The notes: generated by a model not told the origin, from the sequence alone. DNA of 64,000 nucleotides from Nocardia alni (GCF_019038435.1 NZ_JAGPOX010000026.1:16142-80141); one strand, 5' to 3'; shown: positions 15,850-25,437, numbered from the stretch's first letter. Program-made: numbers and translations.

Positions 15850-17462
15850 TTGCTCAGCACGCTGAAGCGGAACTCGTCCGCCAGGTCCAGCGTGGAGTCG
15901 ACACCGTGCACACCCTTGGCCGCGACCGCGACCGATCTGCCCGACAGCAGCGGCACGATCGGCACGAACTTGTCGGCCAGATCCCGCTGGAGCTGTTCGA
16001 GCAGGGCGATTCGCTTCGCCTTGTCCGGCTCGGTCTCCTCGGCGACCAACTGCGCGTCGATGCCCGGATCCTGGAAGTGGCTCTGCAGGAAGTTGTCCGG
16101 GCCGACCAGCGGGAGCAGGTAGTCGTCGGCGTCCGGATAGTCCGGGTACCAGCCCAGCTGATACACCGGGTAGGCGTCCTTCGCCCGCTCCTTGTTGTAT
16201 GTCACCCATTCGGTGGATTGCAGATTCACTCTGAACATCCCGGTCGACTCCAACTGATTCTTGATCGCCGCGTATTCCTCGGAACCGGACGCACCGTAGT
16301 GGTCCGGGTTGTACTGCAGGTCGATCTGCACCGGGGTCTGCACGCCGGCATCCGAGAGGTATCTGGCCGCCTCGGCCTTGTTCGGCCCGGCGCCGTAGAT
16401 ATCCGCATACGGTTTGATCGCACCCGCATACCCCTGCGGCACAAAGGAATACGCGGACGTATAGAGGCCCTTGTAGACCTCGCGGGACAGTGCGTCTCGA
16501 TCGATACTGGAGGCCACCGCCTTGCGGACCGCCAGCTTCTGCTCGGGGGTACCGCCGGGCATCGTGTTCATGTTGAACACGATGTAGCGCAGCTCGCCAC
16601 CGGGCCCCTCGTGCACGGTCACCTTGTCGTCCTTGCGCAATGAGTCCAGATCGGTGGGGCTCAGAGTGCGGTAGGCGACGTCGATATTGCCGTTCTGGAT
16701 GTCCAGCTTCAGATTGTCGCTCGAGGCGTAGTACTTCTCCGACACCGTCGCGGTCTTCGGCGTGCCGAGAATGCCGTTGTAGGCCGGATTCGCCTGGTAC
16801 TCAACGAGTTTGTTCTTGTCATAACTGGTGATGCCGTAAGGACCGGAGAAGCCCTTGCCCTTGACCACCGCGTCGTCGTCCAGCACCTTGTCGGCCGGGA
16901 ACACCTTCTCGTCCACGATATGCCCCGCCGGAGTTGCGAGGATTTCCGAAAAGGTCTGGTCGTCGGGGTGTTTCAGGATGAACGCCACCGTCGTCGGATT
17001 GGGCGCGTCGGTGTGGTCCAGGTTGCCCAGCAGCGAGACCGGACCGTTCGGATCGGCGATCTTCTGCACCCGGTCGAAGGAGAACTTGACGCTCGCGGCG
17101 GTCAGCGGATCACCGTTGGTGAACTTCAGCCCGGGCCTCAGCGTGCACGTGTAGACCGTCGGGCCGGTGAACGAGCACTGCTGTGCGGCATCCGGTTTCG
17201 GCGTGGCCTCGCCCGGTGCGTAGTTCAGCACCTGCTGATAGATCTGGGCCTCGACCATGGACGAGCCCGCGTCGTAGGAGCCGGCCGGGTCGATCGAGAA
17301 GATCTTGTCCGTGGTGCCCAGGACCAGCCCGGTGCCCGCGCCGCCCGCGTTGGTGCGGCCGGCACCGCACCCCGCGACCGCGAACAGCGCCAAGCCCGCC
17401 ATTCCCACCGCCGCAATAGTTGTGACCCGACCCGAACGAGTCCCCGTCGCCGTAAACCGCAT
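15846..17462 (-). CDS. Extracellular solute-binding lipoprotein, family 5 (copy 1)
   Basis: 538 residues starting at the ATG at 17462, preceded by GAGGG; another ATG lies 12 bases upstream, and a much longer open frame runs to 17714 without family similarity. It has a lipoprotein signal peptide with lipobox LFAVAGC, so it is anchored outside the membrane. SBP_bac_5 features include NGDPLTAASVKFSFDRVQKI, FSGPYGITSYDKNKLVEYQA and QLGWYPDYPDADDYLLPLVG. It captures oligopeptides or related ligands for the DppBC/DF importer, whose permease gene it overlaps by 4 bp. It is a close paralogue of the neighbouring gene at 17711-19336, clearly through tandem duplication that included the upstream control region. 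Confidence 0.93.
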   Translation of the reverse strand: MRFTATGTRSGRVTTIAAVGMAGLALFAVAGCGAGRTNAGGAGTGLVLGTTDKIFSIDPAGSYDAGSSMVEAQIYQQVLNYAPGEATPKPDAAQQCSFTGPTVYTCTLRPGLKFTNGDPLTAASVKFSFDRVQKIADPNGPVSLLGNLDHTDAPNPTTVAFILKHPDDQTFSEILATPAGHIVDEKVFPADKVLDDDAVVKGKGFSGPYGITSYDKNKLVEYQANPAYNGILGTPKTATVSEKYYASSDNLKLDIQNGNIDVAYRTLSPTDLDSLRKDDKVTVHEGPGGELRYIVFNMNTMPGGTPEQKLAVRKAVASSIDRDALSREVYKGLYTSAYSFVPQGYAGAIKPYADIYGAGPNKAEAARYLSDAGVQTPVQIDLQYNPDHYGASGSEEYAAIKNQLESTGMFRVNLQSTEWVTYNKERAKDAYPVYQLGWYPDYPDADDYLLPLVGPDNFLQSHFQDPGIDAQLVAEETEPDKAKRIALLEQLQRDLADKFVPIVPLLSGRSVAVAAKGVHGVDSTLDLADEFRFSVLSK

Positions 17463-17571
17463 GACCACCCTCATCTCGCAACGCGGCGCACACCGCTCCC
17501 GGTCGGGGAGCGGTGTAGGCCACGGTGAACTTCGATAGGGCGGAACGTTACTGTCAGGCCGTTTCGGATAT

Positions 17572-17586
17572 GTTGCGGCTAGCAAC
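17572..17586. promoter_or_regulatory. Conserved inverted repeat upstream of binding protein copy 1
   Basis: GTTGC, 5-base spacer, GCAAC, flanked by ATAT and AATTG. The same element, with the same flanks, lies at 19445-19459 upstream of the paralogue, in both cases about 110 bp before the start codon. It is a likely operator shared by both copies. Confidence 0.6.
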
Positions 17587-17710
17587 AATTGTTCGTCGAT
17601 CTGCTTATCCGATAGCCATTCCGGCCAGTTCTCCTCCGGAATCCATAGCAGGAAGCCGAGGAAATCTATTTTCATCAGGCTGAGCGGATCGGCAGGTTTC
17701 GCCGCCACCG

Positions 17711-19336
17711 TCACTTGCTCAGCACGCTGAAGCGAAACTTGGTGGACGGATCCAGGGTGCTGTCCACACCCTGCACGGACTTGGTCGAGACCGCGATCGC
17801 CTTACCCGACAGCAGCGGCAGGGTCGAGATGAAGTTCTGCGCCATCTCGGTCTGGATCTGCTCGATGATGGCCAGGCGCTTGTCCTTGTCCGGCTCGGTC
17901 GCCTCGGCGGTCAGCTGCGCGGTGATGGTCGGATCCTGGAAGTGGTTGCCCACGAAGTTGTTCGGCGCGTAGAACGGGGTCAGATAGTCGTCCGCGTCCG
18001 GGAAGTCCGGGAACCAGCCCAGTTGGTAGACCGGGTAGGCGTCCTGCACGCGCTGCTTGTTGTAGGTCACCCATTCGGTGGACTGCAGGTTGACCTTGAA
18101 CAGCCCGGTGGATTCGAGCTGGTTCTTGATCGCCGCGTACTCCTCGGAGCTGGACGAGCCGTAATGGTCCGGGTTGTATTGCAGGTTCAGCGTCACCGGT
18201 GTCTGCACGCCGGCATCCGAGAGGAATTTGACCGCGGCGTCCTTGTTCGGCTTATCCCCGTAGACGGTCTTGAACGGCTCGATCGCACCCGGGTACCCCT
18301 GCGGCACAGGAGAATACGCGGGCTGATACGTGCCCTTGTACACCTGGGCGGCCAACGCGTCCCGGTCGATGCTGGAGGCCACGGCCTTACGGATCGCCAG
18401 CTTCTGGTCCGGGTTGTTGCCCGGCATGGTGTTCATGTTGAACACGATGTAGCGCAGTTCGCCGCCCGCACCCGAGTGCACGGCCACCTTGCCGTCCTTG
18501 CTGAGCGAGTCCAGGTCGGTGGGGCTCAGGCTGCGGTAGGCGACGTCGATATTACCGTTCTGGATATCCAGCTTGAGGTTGTCGCTCGAGGCGTAGTACT
18601 TCTCCGACACCGTCGCCGTCTTGGGCTTGCCCAGAATGCCGTTGTAACCCGGATTCGCCTGGTACTCAACGAGTTTGTTCTTGTCGTAGCTGGTGATCGT
18701 ATAAGGGCCCGAGTATCCCTTGCTCTTGGCCACCGCGTCGTCGTCCAGCAGTTTGTCGGCCGGGAACACCTTATCGTCGACGATCGGCCCGGCCTCGGTC
18801 GCCAGGACCTGGGGGAAGGTCTGGTCGTTGGGGTTCTTGAGGGTGAATACGACCGTGGAGTCGTTGGTGGCGTCGGTGTGATCCAGGTTGCCCAGCAGCG
18901 AGGCCGGACCGTTCGGATCATTGATCTTCACCATGCGGTCGAAGGTGAACTTGACACTGGTCGCGGTCAGCGGGTCGCCGTTGGCGAACTTCAGACCCGG
19001 CTTCAGGGTGCAGCTGTAGGTGGTGGGTGTGGTGAAGCTGCACTGCTGCGCCGCATCCGGTGTCGGCGTGGTCGCACCGGGCGCGAAATTCATCAGGTGC
19101 TGATAGATCTGCGTCTCGGGAACGTAGGAACCCTGGTCGTAGGCCGCCGCCGGATCCAGCGAAAAGATCTTGTCGGTGGTGCCGATGACCAGCCCGGTTC
19201 CGCCACCACCCCCGGTGGTGCGGCCGGCACCGCACCCCGCGACGGCGACGAGCGCGAGGCCCGCCATCCCTACTGCCGCAATAGTTTTGATTCGGCCCGC
19301 TGGGGCCGCCGACATCCATGTCGTCGCTAACCGCAT
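17711..19336 (-). CDS. Extracellular solute-binding lipoprotein, family 5 (copy 2)
   Basis: 541 residues from the ATG at 19336 with GAGGG upstream. The signal peptide MAGLALVAVAGC ends in a lipobox. The sequence tracks copy 1 closely throughout, including FSGP/YSGPYTITSYDKNKLVEY, SDNLKLDIQNGNIDVAYR, and VYQLGWFPDFPDADDYLTPF. It is first in the operon, followed by 248 bp and then copy 1. Two binding proteins feeding one permease suggests a broadened substrate range; differences cluster in ligand-contact regions such as LPLVGPDN versus LTPFYAPNN. Exact ligands cannot be read from the sequence. Confidence 0.93.
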   Translation of the reverse strand: MRLATTWMSAAPAGRIKTIAAVGMAGLALVAVAGCGAGRTTGGGGGTGLVIGTTDKIFSLDPAAAYDQGSYVPETQIYQHLMNFAPGATTPTPDAAQQCSFTTPTTYSCTLKPGLKFANGDPLTATSVKFTFDRMVKINDPNGPASLLGNLDHTDATNDSTVVFTLKNPNDQTFPQVLATEAGPIVDDKVFPADKLLDDDAVAKSKGYSGPYTITSYDKNKLVEYQANPGYNGILGKPKTATVSEKYYASSDNLKLDIQNGNIDVAYRSLSPTDLDSLSKDGKVAVHSGAGGELRYIVFNMNTMPGNNPDQKLAIRKAVASSIDRDALAAQVYKGTYQPAYSPVPQGYPGAIEPFKTVYGDKPNKDAAVKFLSDAGVQTPVTLNLQYNPDHYGSSSSEEYAAIKNQLESTGLFKVNLQSTEWVTYNKQRVQDAYPVYQLGWFPDFPDADDYLTPFYAPNNFVGNHFQDPTITAQLTAEATEPDKDKRLAIIEQIQTEMAQNFISTLPLLSGKAIAVSTKSVQGVDSTLDPSTKFRFSVLSK

Positions 19337-19444
19337 GACAATCCCTCATCTCGCAACGCGGCGCGCCCGGCCCGGATCGCGGACATGGGTGCAGCCGGTG
19401 TACTTCACTCTGGCGGGACAGTACCGCCAGTGCGTTGCGGATAT

Positions 19445-19459
19445 GTTGCGTTTCGCAAC
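19445..19459. promoter_or_regulatory. Conserved inverted repeat upstream of binding protein copy 2
   Basis: GTTGC, spacer GTTTC, GCAAC in the same context as 17572-17586. About 120 bp around the two elements can be aligned by eye, including GCGGATATGTTGC and GCAACAATTG. Confidence 0.6.
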
Positions 19460-19597
19460 AATTGGTCGCCAAGCCGACGAATTGGTAGTCATTCCAGCCA
19501 GTGTTCAGCCGAAATCCATGACAAGATCCTGGTCGAAGGCGTGCCACAGTAACAGGTGACCGCTCACATGGTCGGACGAGTGAGGGTTGGACGCCGC

Positions 19598-21217
19598 TCA
19601 GGGACGGCTCAGCGCGCTCGCATTCGCGTTATTGCCCAACAGCTCCGCCTCCGACTTACCGCCGAGGATGCCTTCGAGCATATTCTTCCCGATCGCCGCC
19701 TCGGTGGGCAGCGGAATCGGGTAGTTGCCGTCGAAGCAGGCACAGCACAGCCGCGAGCGCGGCTGCTCGGTGGCCGCGACCATGCCCTCGAGGGAGATAT
19801 AGCCCAGGCTGTCGGCGCCGATGGAACGGCGCACGTTCTCGATCATCTCGTCGAAGGCGCTGCGCGCCAACGGATTCGCGGGCGCATTACCCGGCAGCTT
19901 GGCGGGTTCCGCCTCCGCGCCGTTGGCGATCAGCTCCGCACGCGAGGCGAAGTCGATGCCGTAGAAGCACGGCCACTTGACCGGCGGCGAGGCGATCCGG
20001 ACGTGGATCTCCAGCGCGCCGGCCTCACGCAGCATCCGGATCAGCGCGCGCTGCGTATTGCCGCGCACGATCGAGTCGTCGACGACGACCAGGCGCTTGC
20101 CGCGGATGACCTCGCGCAGCGGATTGAGCTTGAGTCGAATACCCAGTTGCCGAATCGTTTGACTGGGCTGGATGAAGGTGCGCCCGACATAGGCGTTCTT
20201 CATCAGGCCCTGGCCGTACGGGATGCCCGAGCCCTGCGCGTAACCGACCGCGGCGGGGGTGCCCGATTCGGGCACCGGGATGACCAGATCGGCCTCGATC
20301 GGATGTTCGGTGGCCAGCCGGCGGCCGATGTCGACGCGGGTGGCGTGCACCGAGCGGCCGGAGATCGCGCTGTCGGGCCGGGCCAGGTAGACGTATTCGA
20401 AGATGCAGCCCTTGGGCTCCGGGTTGGCGAAGCGCAGCGAACGCACCCCGTCGGCGTCGATGGCCAGCAGTTCGCCCGGCTCGATTTCCCGCACGAAGGA
20501 GGCGCCGACGATATCGAGCGCGGCGGTCTCGCTGGCTACCACCCAGCCACGGTCCAGCCGGCCCAGGCACAGCGGGCGCACCCCATGCGGATCGCGGGCG
20601 GCGTAGAGGGTGTGCTCGTCCATGAAGGTCAGGCAGAACGCGCCGCGCAGGGTGGGTAGTAGCTCCATCGCGGCCTGCTCGATGCTCTTGTCGGCGGCGG
20701 CGTGCGCCAGCAGCGCCGTCATCACGTCCGAGTCCGAGGTGGCCGCGACCGAGCCGGGGCCGCGGTTGATCAGACCGAATTCCCGGGCGCGCGAAGCCAA
20801 TTCGGCGGTGTTGACCAGATTTCCGTTGTGGCCCAGTGCCAGTCCGCTGCCGACGGCGGTGGTACGGAAGATCGGCTGCGCGTTCTCCCAGGTCACCGCG
20901 CCGGTGGTGGAGTAGCGGCAGTGCCCGATGGCGACGTGACCCGGCATGGCCGCCAGTGTCTGTTCGTCGAACACCTGGCTCACCAGGCCCAGATCCTTGA
21001 ACACCAGCACCTGCGAACCGTCGGCGACCGCGATGCCCGCCGCCTCCTGCCCGCGGTGCTGCAGGGCATAGAGGCCGTAGTAGGTGAGTTTGGCCACATC
21101 CTCGCCCGGAGCCCAGACACCGAAGACGCCGCACTCCTCGCGGGGCTCGTTCTCGGGCTGATCCGGGGTGCGCGTGTGTGGCTCGAGGTCTTCGACCGGC
21201 ACGTCGGTGTTGGTCAC
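19598..21217 (-). CDS. purF: Amidophosphoribosyltransferase
   Basis: 539 residues from the GTG at 21217, preceded by GGGAG at good distance; an in-frame ATG at 21253 has no ribosome site. The propeptide ends before the N-terminal nucleophile Cys29 in REECGVFGVWAPG. The glutaminase domain carries GHCRYSTTG and the C-terminal PRTase domain has VVVDDSIVRGNT. Cysteines in VKWPCFYGIDF and RSRLCCACFDG match the Fe-S cluster ligands of the B. subtilis-type enzyme. It catalyses the committed first step of purine synthesis (PRPP plus glutamine to phosphoribosylamine). It is monocistronic and divergent from the DUF3533 gene by about 110 bp. Confidence 0.97.
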   Translation of the reverse strand: MTNTDVPVEDLEPHTRTPDQPENEPREECGVFGVWAPGEDVAKLTYYGLYALQHRGQEAAGIAVADGSQVLVFKDLGLVSQVFDEQTLAAMPGHVAIGHCRYSTTGAVTWENAQPIFRTTAVGSGLALGHNGNLVNTAELASRAREFGLINRGPGSVAATSDSDVMTALLAHAAADKSIEQAAMELLPTLRGAFCLTFMDEHTLYAARDPHGVRPLCLGRLDRGWVVASETAALDIVGASFVREIEPGELLAIDADGVRSLRFANPEPKGCIFEYVYLARPDSAISGRSVHATRVDIGRRLATEHPIEADLVIPVPESGTPAAVGYAQGSGIPYGQGLMKNAYVGRTFIQPSQTIRQLGIRLKLNPLREVIRGKRLVVVDDSIVRGNTQRALIRMLREAGALEIHVRIASPPVKWPCFYGIDFASRAELIANGAEAEPAKLPGNAPANPLARSAFDEMIENVRRSIGADSLGYISLEGMVAATEQPRSRLCCACFDGNYPIPLPTEAAIGKNMLEGILGGKSEAELLGNNANASALSRP

Positions 21218-21329
21218 CGTTTGCTCCCTGTTCGGCGGGCTGGTAGCTCCCATCAGTCTACGGGTCGCCTGGACGAAACCCGCTTCGGGATCACCCCGAT
21301 GGCAGGCCGTTTGCTGCTACGGTGCCTCC

Positions 21330-22646
21330 GTGGCGAGTACCGACACCCCGGACGTCAGTGTTGATGCCAAGCGCCTGAGCCCGATCCGGCTGGTGTTGCC
21401 GATCGTCGTGGCAACACTTGTTGCCGCATTGCTCGGCGTGATGTACCTCGACTACGTCGTGGATCCGCAGAAGAATCTGCACCACTTCCCGATCGCCCTG
21501 GTGAACCAGGATGTCGGCGACACCCTGCCCGGTCAGAACCAGCGGTCCAACTTCGGCGACCAGGTCACCGACGGCTTGATGAAGGCCGTGCCCGCCAATC
21601 AGTTCGACCTGCGACAGCTGGGCATCACCCAGGCGCAGCTGGAGATGGAGTCCGGGCAGGTCTACGGCACGATCATCATCCCGAGCGATTTCACCAAGCG
21701 CCTGGGCATCCTGGGCATAGGCAGCGTGGTGTCCGGCGACATCTCGCGCCCGACGATCACCCTGCAGACCAACCCACGCTCCGGGACGTTCGCGAGTTCG
21801 GTCGTCCAGCAATTCGGCGCCCAAGCGCTGTCGCAGGTGAACGGTACGGTCGGCAAGCAGCTGGTGCAGCAGGTCACCACGCAGCTGAAGGGGCAGACCT
21901 CGCAACTCAGCGGCGCGGCACTGCTGACGCTGAACCAGCCGCTGCAGATCGTGGTCGAACAGTTCCGGCCGCTGCCCAGCGGCTCGGGCCAAGGCCTGAT
22001 CGCCTTCTTCTACGCACTGCTGCTGCTGATGGTCGGCATGCTCGGGGGGATGATCATCCACACCCTGATCGACTCCTCGCTGGGCTTCATCCCCACCGAA
22101 TACGGGCCGTGGTTCGTGCACTTCCCGCGCACTCCGATCACCCGCGTCCGCACCCTGCTGCTCAAATGGGGGCTCATGGCGGTGACCGCGCTGGTCGGTT
22201 CCGGGGTACTGCTTGGCGTCGGCTCGGCACTGGGCATGACGATCACCCGGCCGCTGGCGCTGTATCTGTACGGCGCGTTCGCGATCATCGCCGTCGGATT
22301 CACCGCGATCTCGATCCTCGCCGCGATCGGTTCGGCGGGGCTGATCCTGAACACGATCCTGTTCATCGTGCTCGGGCTGCCGTCCTCGGGCGGCACCGTC
22401 CCGATCGAGGCCACGCCGAAGTACTTCGGCTGGCTGTCCGCCTTCGAGCCGATGCACCAGGTGTTCCTGGCGGTCCGCTCGATCGTCTACTTCGACGCCA
22501 ACGCCGCGGCGGGCCTGTCGCGCGGGTTCTGGATGACCGCGCTGGGGCTGGCCATCGGCGTGGTTCTGGGCCTGGTGATCACACGCTTCTATGACCGCAA
22601 GGGACTCGAGCGCAAACCGCTGAACCGCGCCGAGCCGGCTGTGTAA
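21330..22646 (+). CDS. DUF3533 / YhgE-Pip-like membrane protein
   Basis: 438 residues from a GTG at 21330; the open frame upstream is antisense to purF and is discarded. One N-terminal membrane helix (LVLPIVVATLVAALLGVMYL) is followed by a large extracellular domain starting FPIALVNQDVGD, then five C-terminal helices beginning FFYALLLLMVGMLGGMIIHT. This topology and the PIALVNQD motif are those of the YhgE/Pip and SNG1-like family, related to ABC-2-type exporters. The role is unclear; relatives take part in secretion, drug tolerance or lipid handling. No ATPase gene is adjacent. Confidence 0.8.
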   Translation: MASTDTPDVSVDAKRLSPIRLVLPIVVATLVAALLGVMYLDYVVDPQKNLHHFPIALVNQDVGDTLPGQNQRSNFGDQVTDGLMKAVPANQFDLRQLGITQAQLEMESGQVYGTIIIPSDFTKRLGILGIGSVVSGDISRPTITLQTNPRSGTFASSVVQQFGAQALSQVNGTVGKQLVQQVTTQLKGQTSQLSGAALLTLNQPLQIVVEQFRPLPSGSGQGLIAFFYALLLLMVGMLGGMIIHTLIDSSLGFIPTEYGPWFVHFPRTPITRVRTLLLKWGLMAVTALVGSGVLLGVGSALGMTITRPLALYLYGAFAIIAVGFTAISILAAIGSAGLILNTILFIVLGLPSSGGTVPIEATPKYFGWLSAFEPMHQVFLAVRSIVYFDANAAAGLSRGFWMTALGLAIGVVLGLVITRFYDRKGLERKPLNRAEPAV

Positions 22647-22722
22647 CCATCGCGCGGCGGAACGATTCCCCCGAGAAACGATCTGCCGACCGAAATCGTA
22701 TACCCAGTCGACGATGTCCGCG

Positions 22723-23160
22723 TCAGAGCGGAATCAGCGGCAGCCAATGTGCCAGTTCACCTGCGCGAATACCCGATATGGTGAGCGCGGCGGACTCGAC
22801 GGCCGTCGCGTAGTCCAGCAGGCCCGTCGCCAGCAGCAGCCAGGTGCGCGGATCTGTCTCGACCACGTTCGGCGGAGTGCCTCGCGTGTGGCGGGGACCC
22901 TCGATGCACTGCACCGCCACGAACGGCGGCACCCGGACCTCCACCGAGCCGCCCGGAGCCGCGGCCGCCAGCGTGCGCGCCGTCCCCCGCACCGCCTCGG
23001 CCAATTCGGTTCGGGCGGGGGGTGGGGCGGACTCGTCGCGCAGCCATTCGCTCACCGCCAGCACCGCGACCCGCACCCGGGCGGGGTCCACCTCTCCTCG
23101 TCGCACCACACCGCCGAGGGTAACCGGAGACACCGACAGGGCCGCGTGCGCGCGGATCAC
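22723..23160 (-). CDS. Sterol carrier family protein (Rv0807-like)
   Basis: 145 residues with a GTG start at 23160 that overlaps the stop of the upstream gene (GTGA). Recognisable parts are VRVAVLAVSEWLRDESAPPP in the middle, VEVRVPPFVAVQCIEGPRHT and the C-terminal WLLLATGLLDYATAVES with LTISGIRAGELAHWLPL. The fold resembles the MDMPI/sterol-carrier C-terminal domain that binds hydrophobic ligands, without the N-terminal DinB part. It matches Rv0807 in the purF neighbourhood. Coupling to the membrane alpha/beta hydrolase upstream suggests a shared lipid substrate; this is inference. Confidence 0.8.
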   Translation of the reverse strand: MIRAHAALSVSPVTLGGVVRRGEVDPARVRVAVLAVSEWLRDESAPPPARTELAEAVRGTARTLAAAAPGGSVEVRVPPFVAVQCIEGPRHTRGTPPNVVETDPRTWLLLATGLLDYATAVESAALTISGIRAGELAHWLPLIPL

Positions 23161-24914
23161 TTGACCGCGCGCTCGAAGTCCTCGGCCAGCTCGATCTGCG
23201 TGCGGATCCGTTGTTCCACATCCGGATTCCAGTCCGGCGGCGGCAGAACCGCGGCCCAGCCGTCCAGGACCAGGCTGCCGTAGTTGTGGCCGTGGCCGTC
23301 GCTGACGCCCTGGGCGTTGGTGAGATCGGCCGCCACCTGCCAGAAGGTGACGAACGGCCACCACCGCATCTGCGTGGACACATCCGGCCCGCGCCGCTCG
23401 GACAGCCAGTCCGGTTGGGAGAAGATCAGATCCGGGGACCACCACACGATCGGGTCGGAGGCGTACTGGAGGTAGGCGATGCGGGGCTGACGCCAATCCG
23501 TCGAGGGTTTGGTCAGATCCGCGGCGTCGGCGGCGAAGCGGACCACCAAGCCGTCGGCGTAGACCGGTTCCACCTGCCGGGAGCCGGGATCACGGCGGGC
23601 GACGAACTGACTCCACAGGCGGTTCGAATTCGGCGGGCCGACCCACAGCGCACCGTCCACCCGGTCCCGCAGATCGGCCATTCCGCCGAAGGCCGCCTCG
23701 GATCCCTGCGACCCCAGCGACTCCCCGTACACCAGAAGCTTCGGCCGCGCGTCCGCCGGGCGCTGTGACCAGGTTCGGTAGATCGCGTCGAACATCGCGC
23801 GCCCCGACTGCGCCACCTTCTGCCGGTCCGCCAGGAACGACAGCACGCTGGGCAGATAGGAGTACTGCGAGGCGATGATCGCGGTGTCGCCGCCGTACAT
23901 GTACTCGATCGCATTGGCGGCCATGGAATTCACCCAGCCGGTGCCGGTGGTGGTGACGATCACCAGCACCTTGCGATCGAAGGCATGCGTGCGGTCGAGT
24001 TCGGCGACCGCAAGATCCTCTTGGCTCTCACCGCTTTTCGTCGAATCGAGTCCGACGTATGCCCGGATCGGCTCGAGCGCGGGCTTTCCCGTGACGGCGC
24101 TGATCCGGAAGGCGTCGGGACCGTGCGAGACGAACCACCGGCCCTCCGAGCCGAGGGTGTCCCACTTCGCCAGCGACGCGGGGCTTCCCGAGCGTCCGGG
24201 GTCCTGCGGCTGCACCGCGTACCGGGTCACCTTGTCGTTGCGCACGCTGAACGCGGAGTTCGCCACCGCGAAGAAGGCCCGCGTGGCCACGCCGTTGAAC
24301 AGCGTCACGACCAGGATCACCAGCACTCCCGCGCCCACGGTCGGCGCGAGCTGCGAGGGCACCCGCACCCAGCGGCTCAGCAGCCGGGCCAGCAGGCGCA
24401 CCACGTAGCGCAGCATCCGGTAAACCCCGACCGCCAATATGCCCACCAGCAGACTCAACCCGCCGGTACGCAGATATCCGGAGGTCGTGGTGCCCGCCAT
24501 ATCCATCAACGCGTAAATCTGCCGCTGCCAATCGGCCGAGAGCACCAGCATGTATCCGGTCACCAGAACGCACACCGCCAGCACGGCGAATTTCACCGCG
24601 TACCGCACCCGCACCGCCGGCGCGCCCCACGGCAGTTTCGGCCGGACCCAGCGGCGGAACGCCCATGCGAAGACACAGCCGACGCCATATCCGATCGCGG
24701 CATTCACACCGCTGATCAGACCCTGGAACAGCCAGTCGCGCGGTAACAGCGAGGGCGTCACCGACCAGGCGAAGAACACCGTCGCCACGACGAGCCCGAC
24801 ATAGTTCAGGCCTATGATGTCCTTTTCGATGCGGCGCAGTATCTCCGACCCGCGCCGGACGGCGACGATACCGCGCGAGCGCGGCGTGGTCGGAGCCTCG
24901 GCGGTGTCGGGCAC
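23157..24914 (-). CDS. Membrane-anchored alpha/beta hydrolase (Abhydrolase_9 family)
   Basis: 585 residues from a GTG at 24914. The open frame continues to 25151 but would overlap the divergent gene at 25063. The N-terminal half (Abhydrolase_9_N) has about five helices, beginning LNYVGLVVATVFFAWSVTPS and LLPRDWLFQGLISGVNAAIG. The C-terminal hydrolase domain starts near residue 290 with IRAYVGLDST and has the nucleophile elbow YGESLGSQGSEAAFGG plus NSNRLWSQFVARRDPGS. It is probably an extracytoplasmic lipase or esterase of unknown substrate, widespread in mycolic-acid bacteria. It is coupled by overlap to the sterol-carrier gene. Confidence 0.85.
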   Translation of the reverse strand: MPDTAEAPTTPRSRGIVAVRRGSEILRRIEKDIIGLNYVGLVVATVFFAWSVTPSLLPRDWLFQGLISGVNAAIGYGVGCVFAWAFRRWVRPKLPWGAPAVRVRYAVKFAVLAVCVLVTGYMLVLSADWQRQIYALMDMAGTTTSGYLRTGGLSLLVGILAVGVYRMLRYVVRLLARLLSRWVRVPSQLAPTVGAGVLVILVVTLFNGVATRAFFAVANSAFSVRNDKVTRYAVQPQDPGRSGSPASLAKWDTLGSEGRWFVSHGPDAFRISAVTGKPALEPIRAYVGLDSTKSGESQEDLAVAELDRTHAFDRKVLVIVTTTGTGWVNSMAANAIEYMYGGDTAIIASQYSYLPSVLSFLADRQKVAQSGRAMFDAIYRTWSQRPADARPKLLVYGESLGSQGSEAAFGGMADLRDRVDGALWVGPPNSNRLWSQFVARRDPGSRQVEPVYADGLVVRFAADAADLTKPSTDWRQPRIAYLQYASDPIVWWSPDLIFSQPDWLSERRGPDVSTQMRWWPFVTFWQVAADLTNAQGVSDGHGHNYGSLVLDGWAAVLPPPDWNPDVEQRIRTQIELAEDFERAVK

Positions 24915-25062
24915 CCACCAAGTATGGCCGTCATGCCCCCGAAACTCGGGGATGTCACTGGTGTGCCAGCGGTGACTACGGTGACTACGCGCGATAAGTA
25001 CCTGTCGTGCTCGAGTAGTTGTACGCAGGCCCGCACAGCCCGCACACAGCAGACTCATTGCC

Positions 25063-25347
25063 ATGGGAACACCCGATACACGGCAGAAAAGCAGTGCGGC
25101 ATTTCTGGTGCAGGCCGCGATCTCCTTCGGTGTCAGCTTCATCGCGACCACCGCCGGGGTCGTCTACCTGCCGCTGGATATGTGGCAGCGCGGTTTTCTG
25201 CTGATCTCCGAGTTGTTCCTGGTGAGCAGCGCTTTCACCCTTGCCAAGGTGGTACGCGACCAGCACGAGGCGACTCGTGTGAACCACCGCGTCGACGAGG
25301 CGCGGCTCGAAAAACTACTGGCCGAACACGACCCGTTCAAGGCCTGA
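25063..25347 (+). CDS. YiaA/YiaB two-helix inner membrane protein
   Basis: 94 residues. The whole sequence is the YiaA/B domain: SSAAFLVQAAISFGVSFIAT, then TTAGVVYLPLDMWQRGFLLI, and SSAFTLAKVVRDQHE. Two membrane helices, with a short charged C-terminal tail (EARLEKLLAEHDPFKA). The function is unknown. It is divergent from the Abhydrolase_9 gene and convergent with purL, with a bidirectional hairpin between (25438-25484). Confidence 0.88.
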   Translation: MGTPDTRQKSSAAFLVQAAISFGVSFIATTAGVVYLPLDMWQRGFLLISELFLVSSAFTLAKVVRDQHEATRVNHRVDEARLEKLLAEHDPFKA

Positions 25348-25437
25348 ATCGTGCCGCGCGCCGAACTGATGCGGCGCGCGGCGCGCGACCCCGAGGGGCA
25401 TCGGGATCGCGGCGCGGCGGTGAGCTCGGCACGAGGG

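Noticed and set aside
17463..17714. N-terminal extension of binding protein copy 1 (peptide starting MTVAAKPADPLSL)
   Set aside because: The homologous DNA upstream of copy 2 has a stop in this frame, and the extension would place the signal peptide internally. It is a shared control region, not coding.
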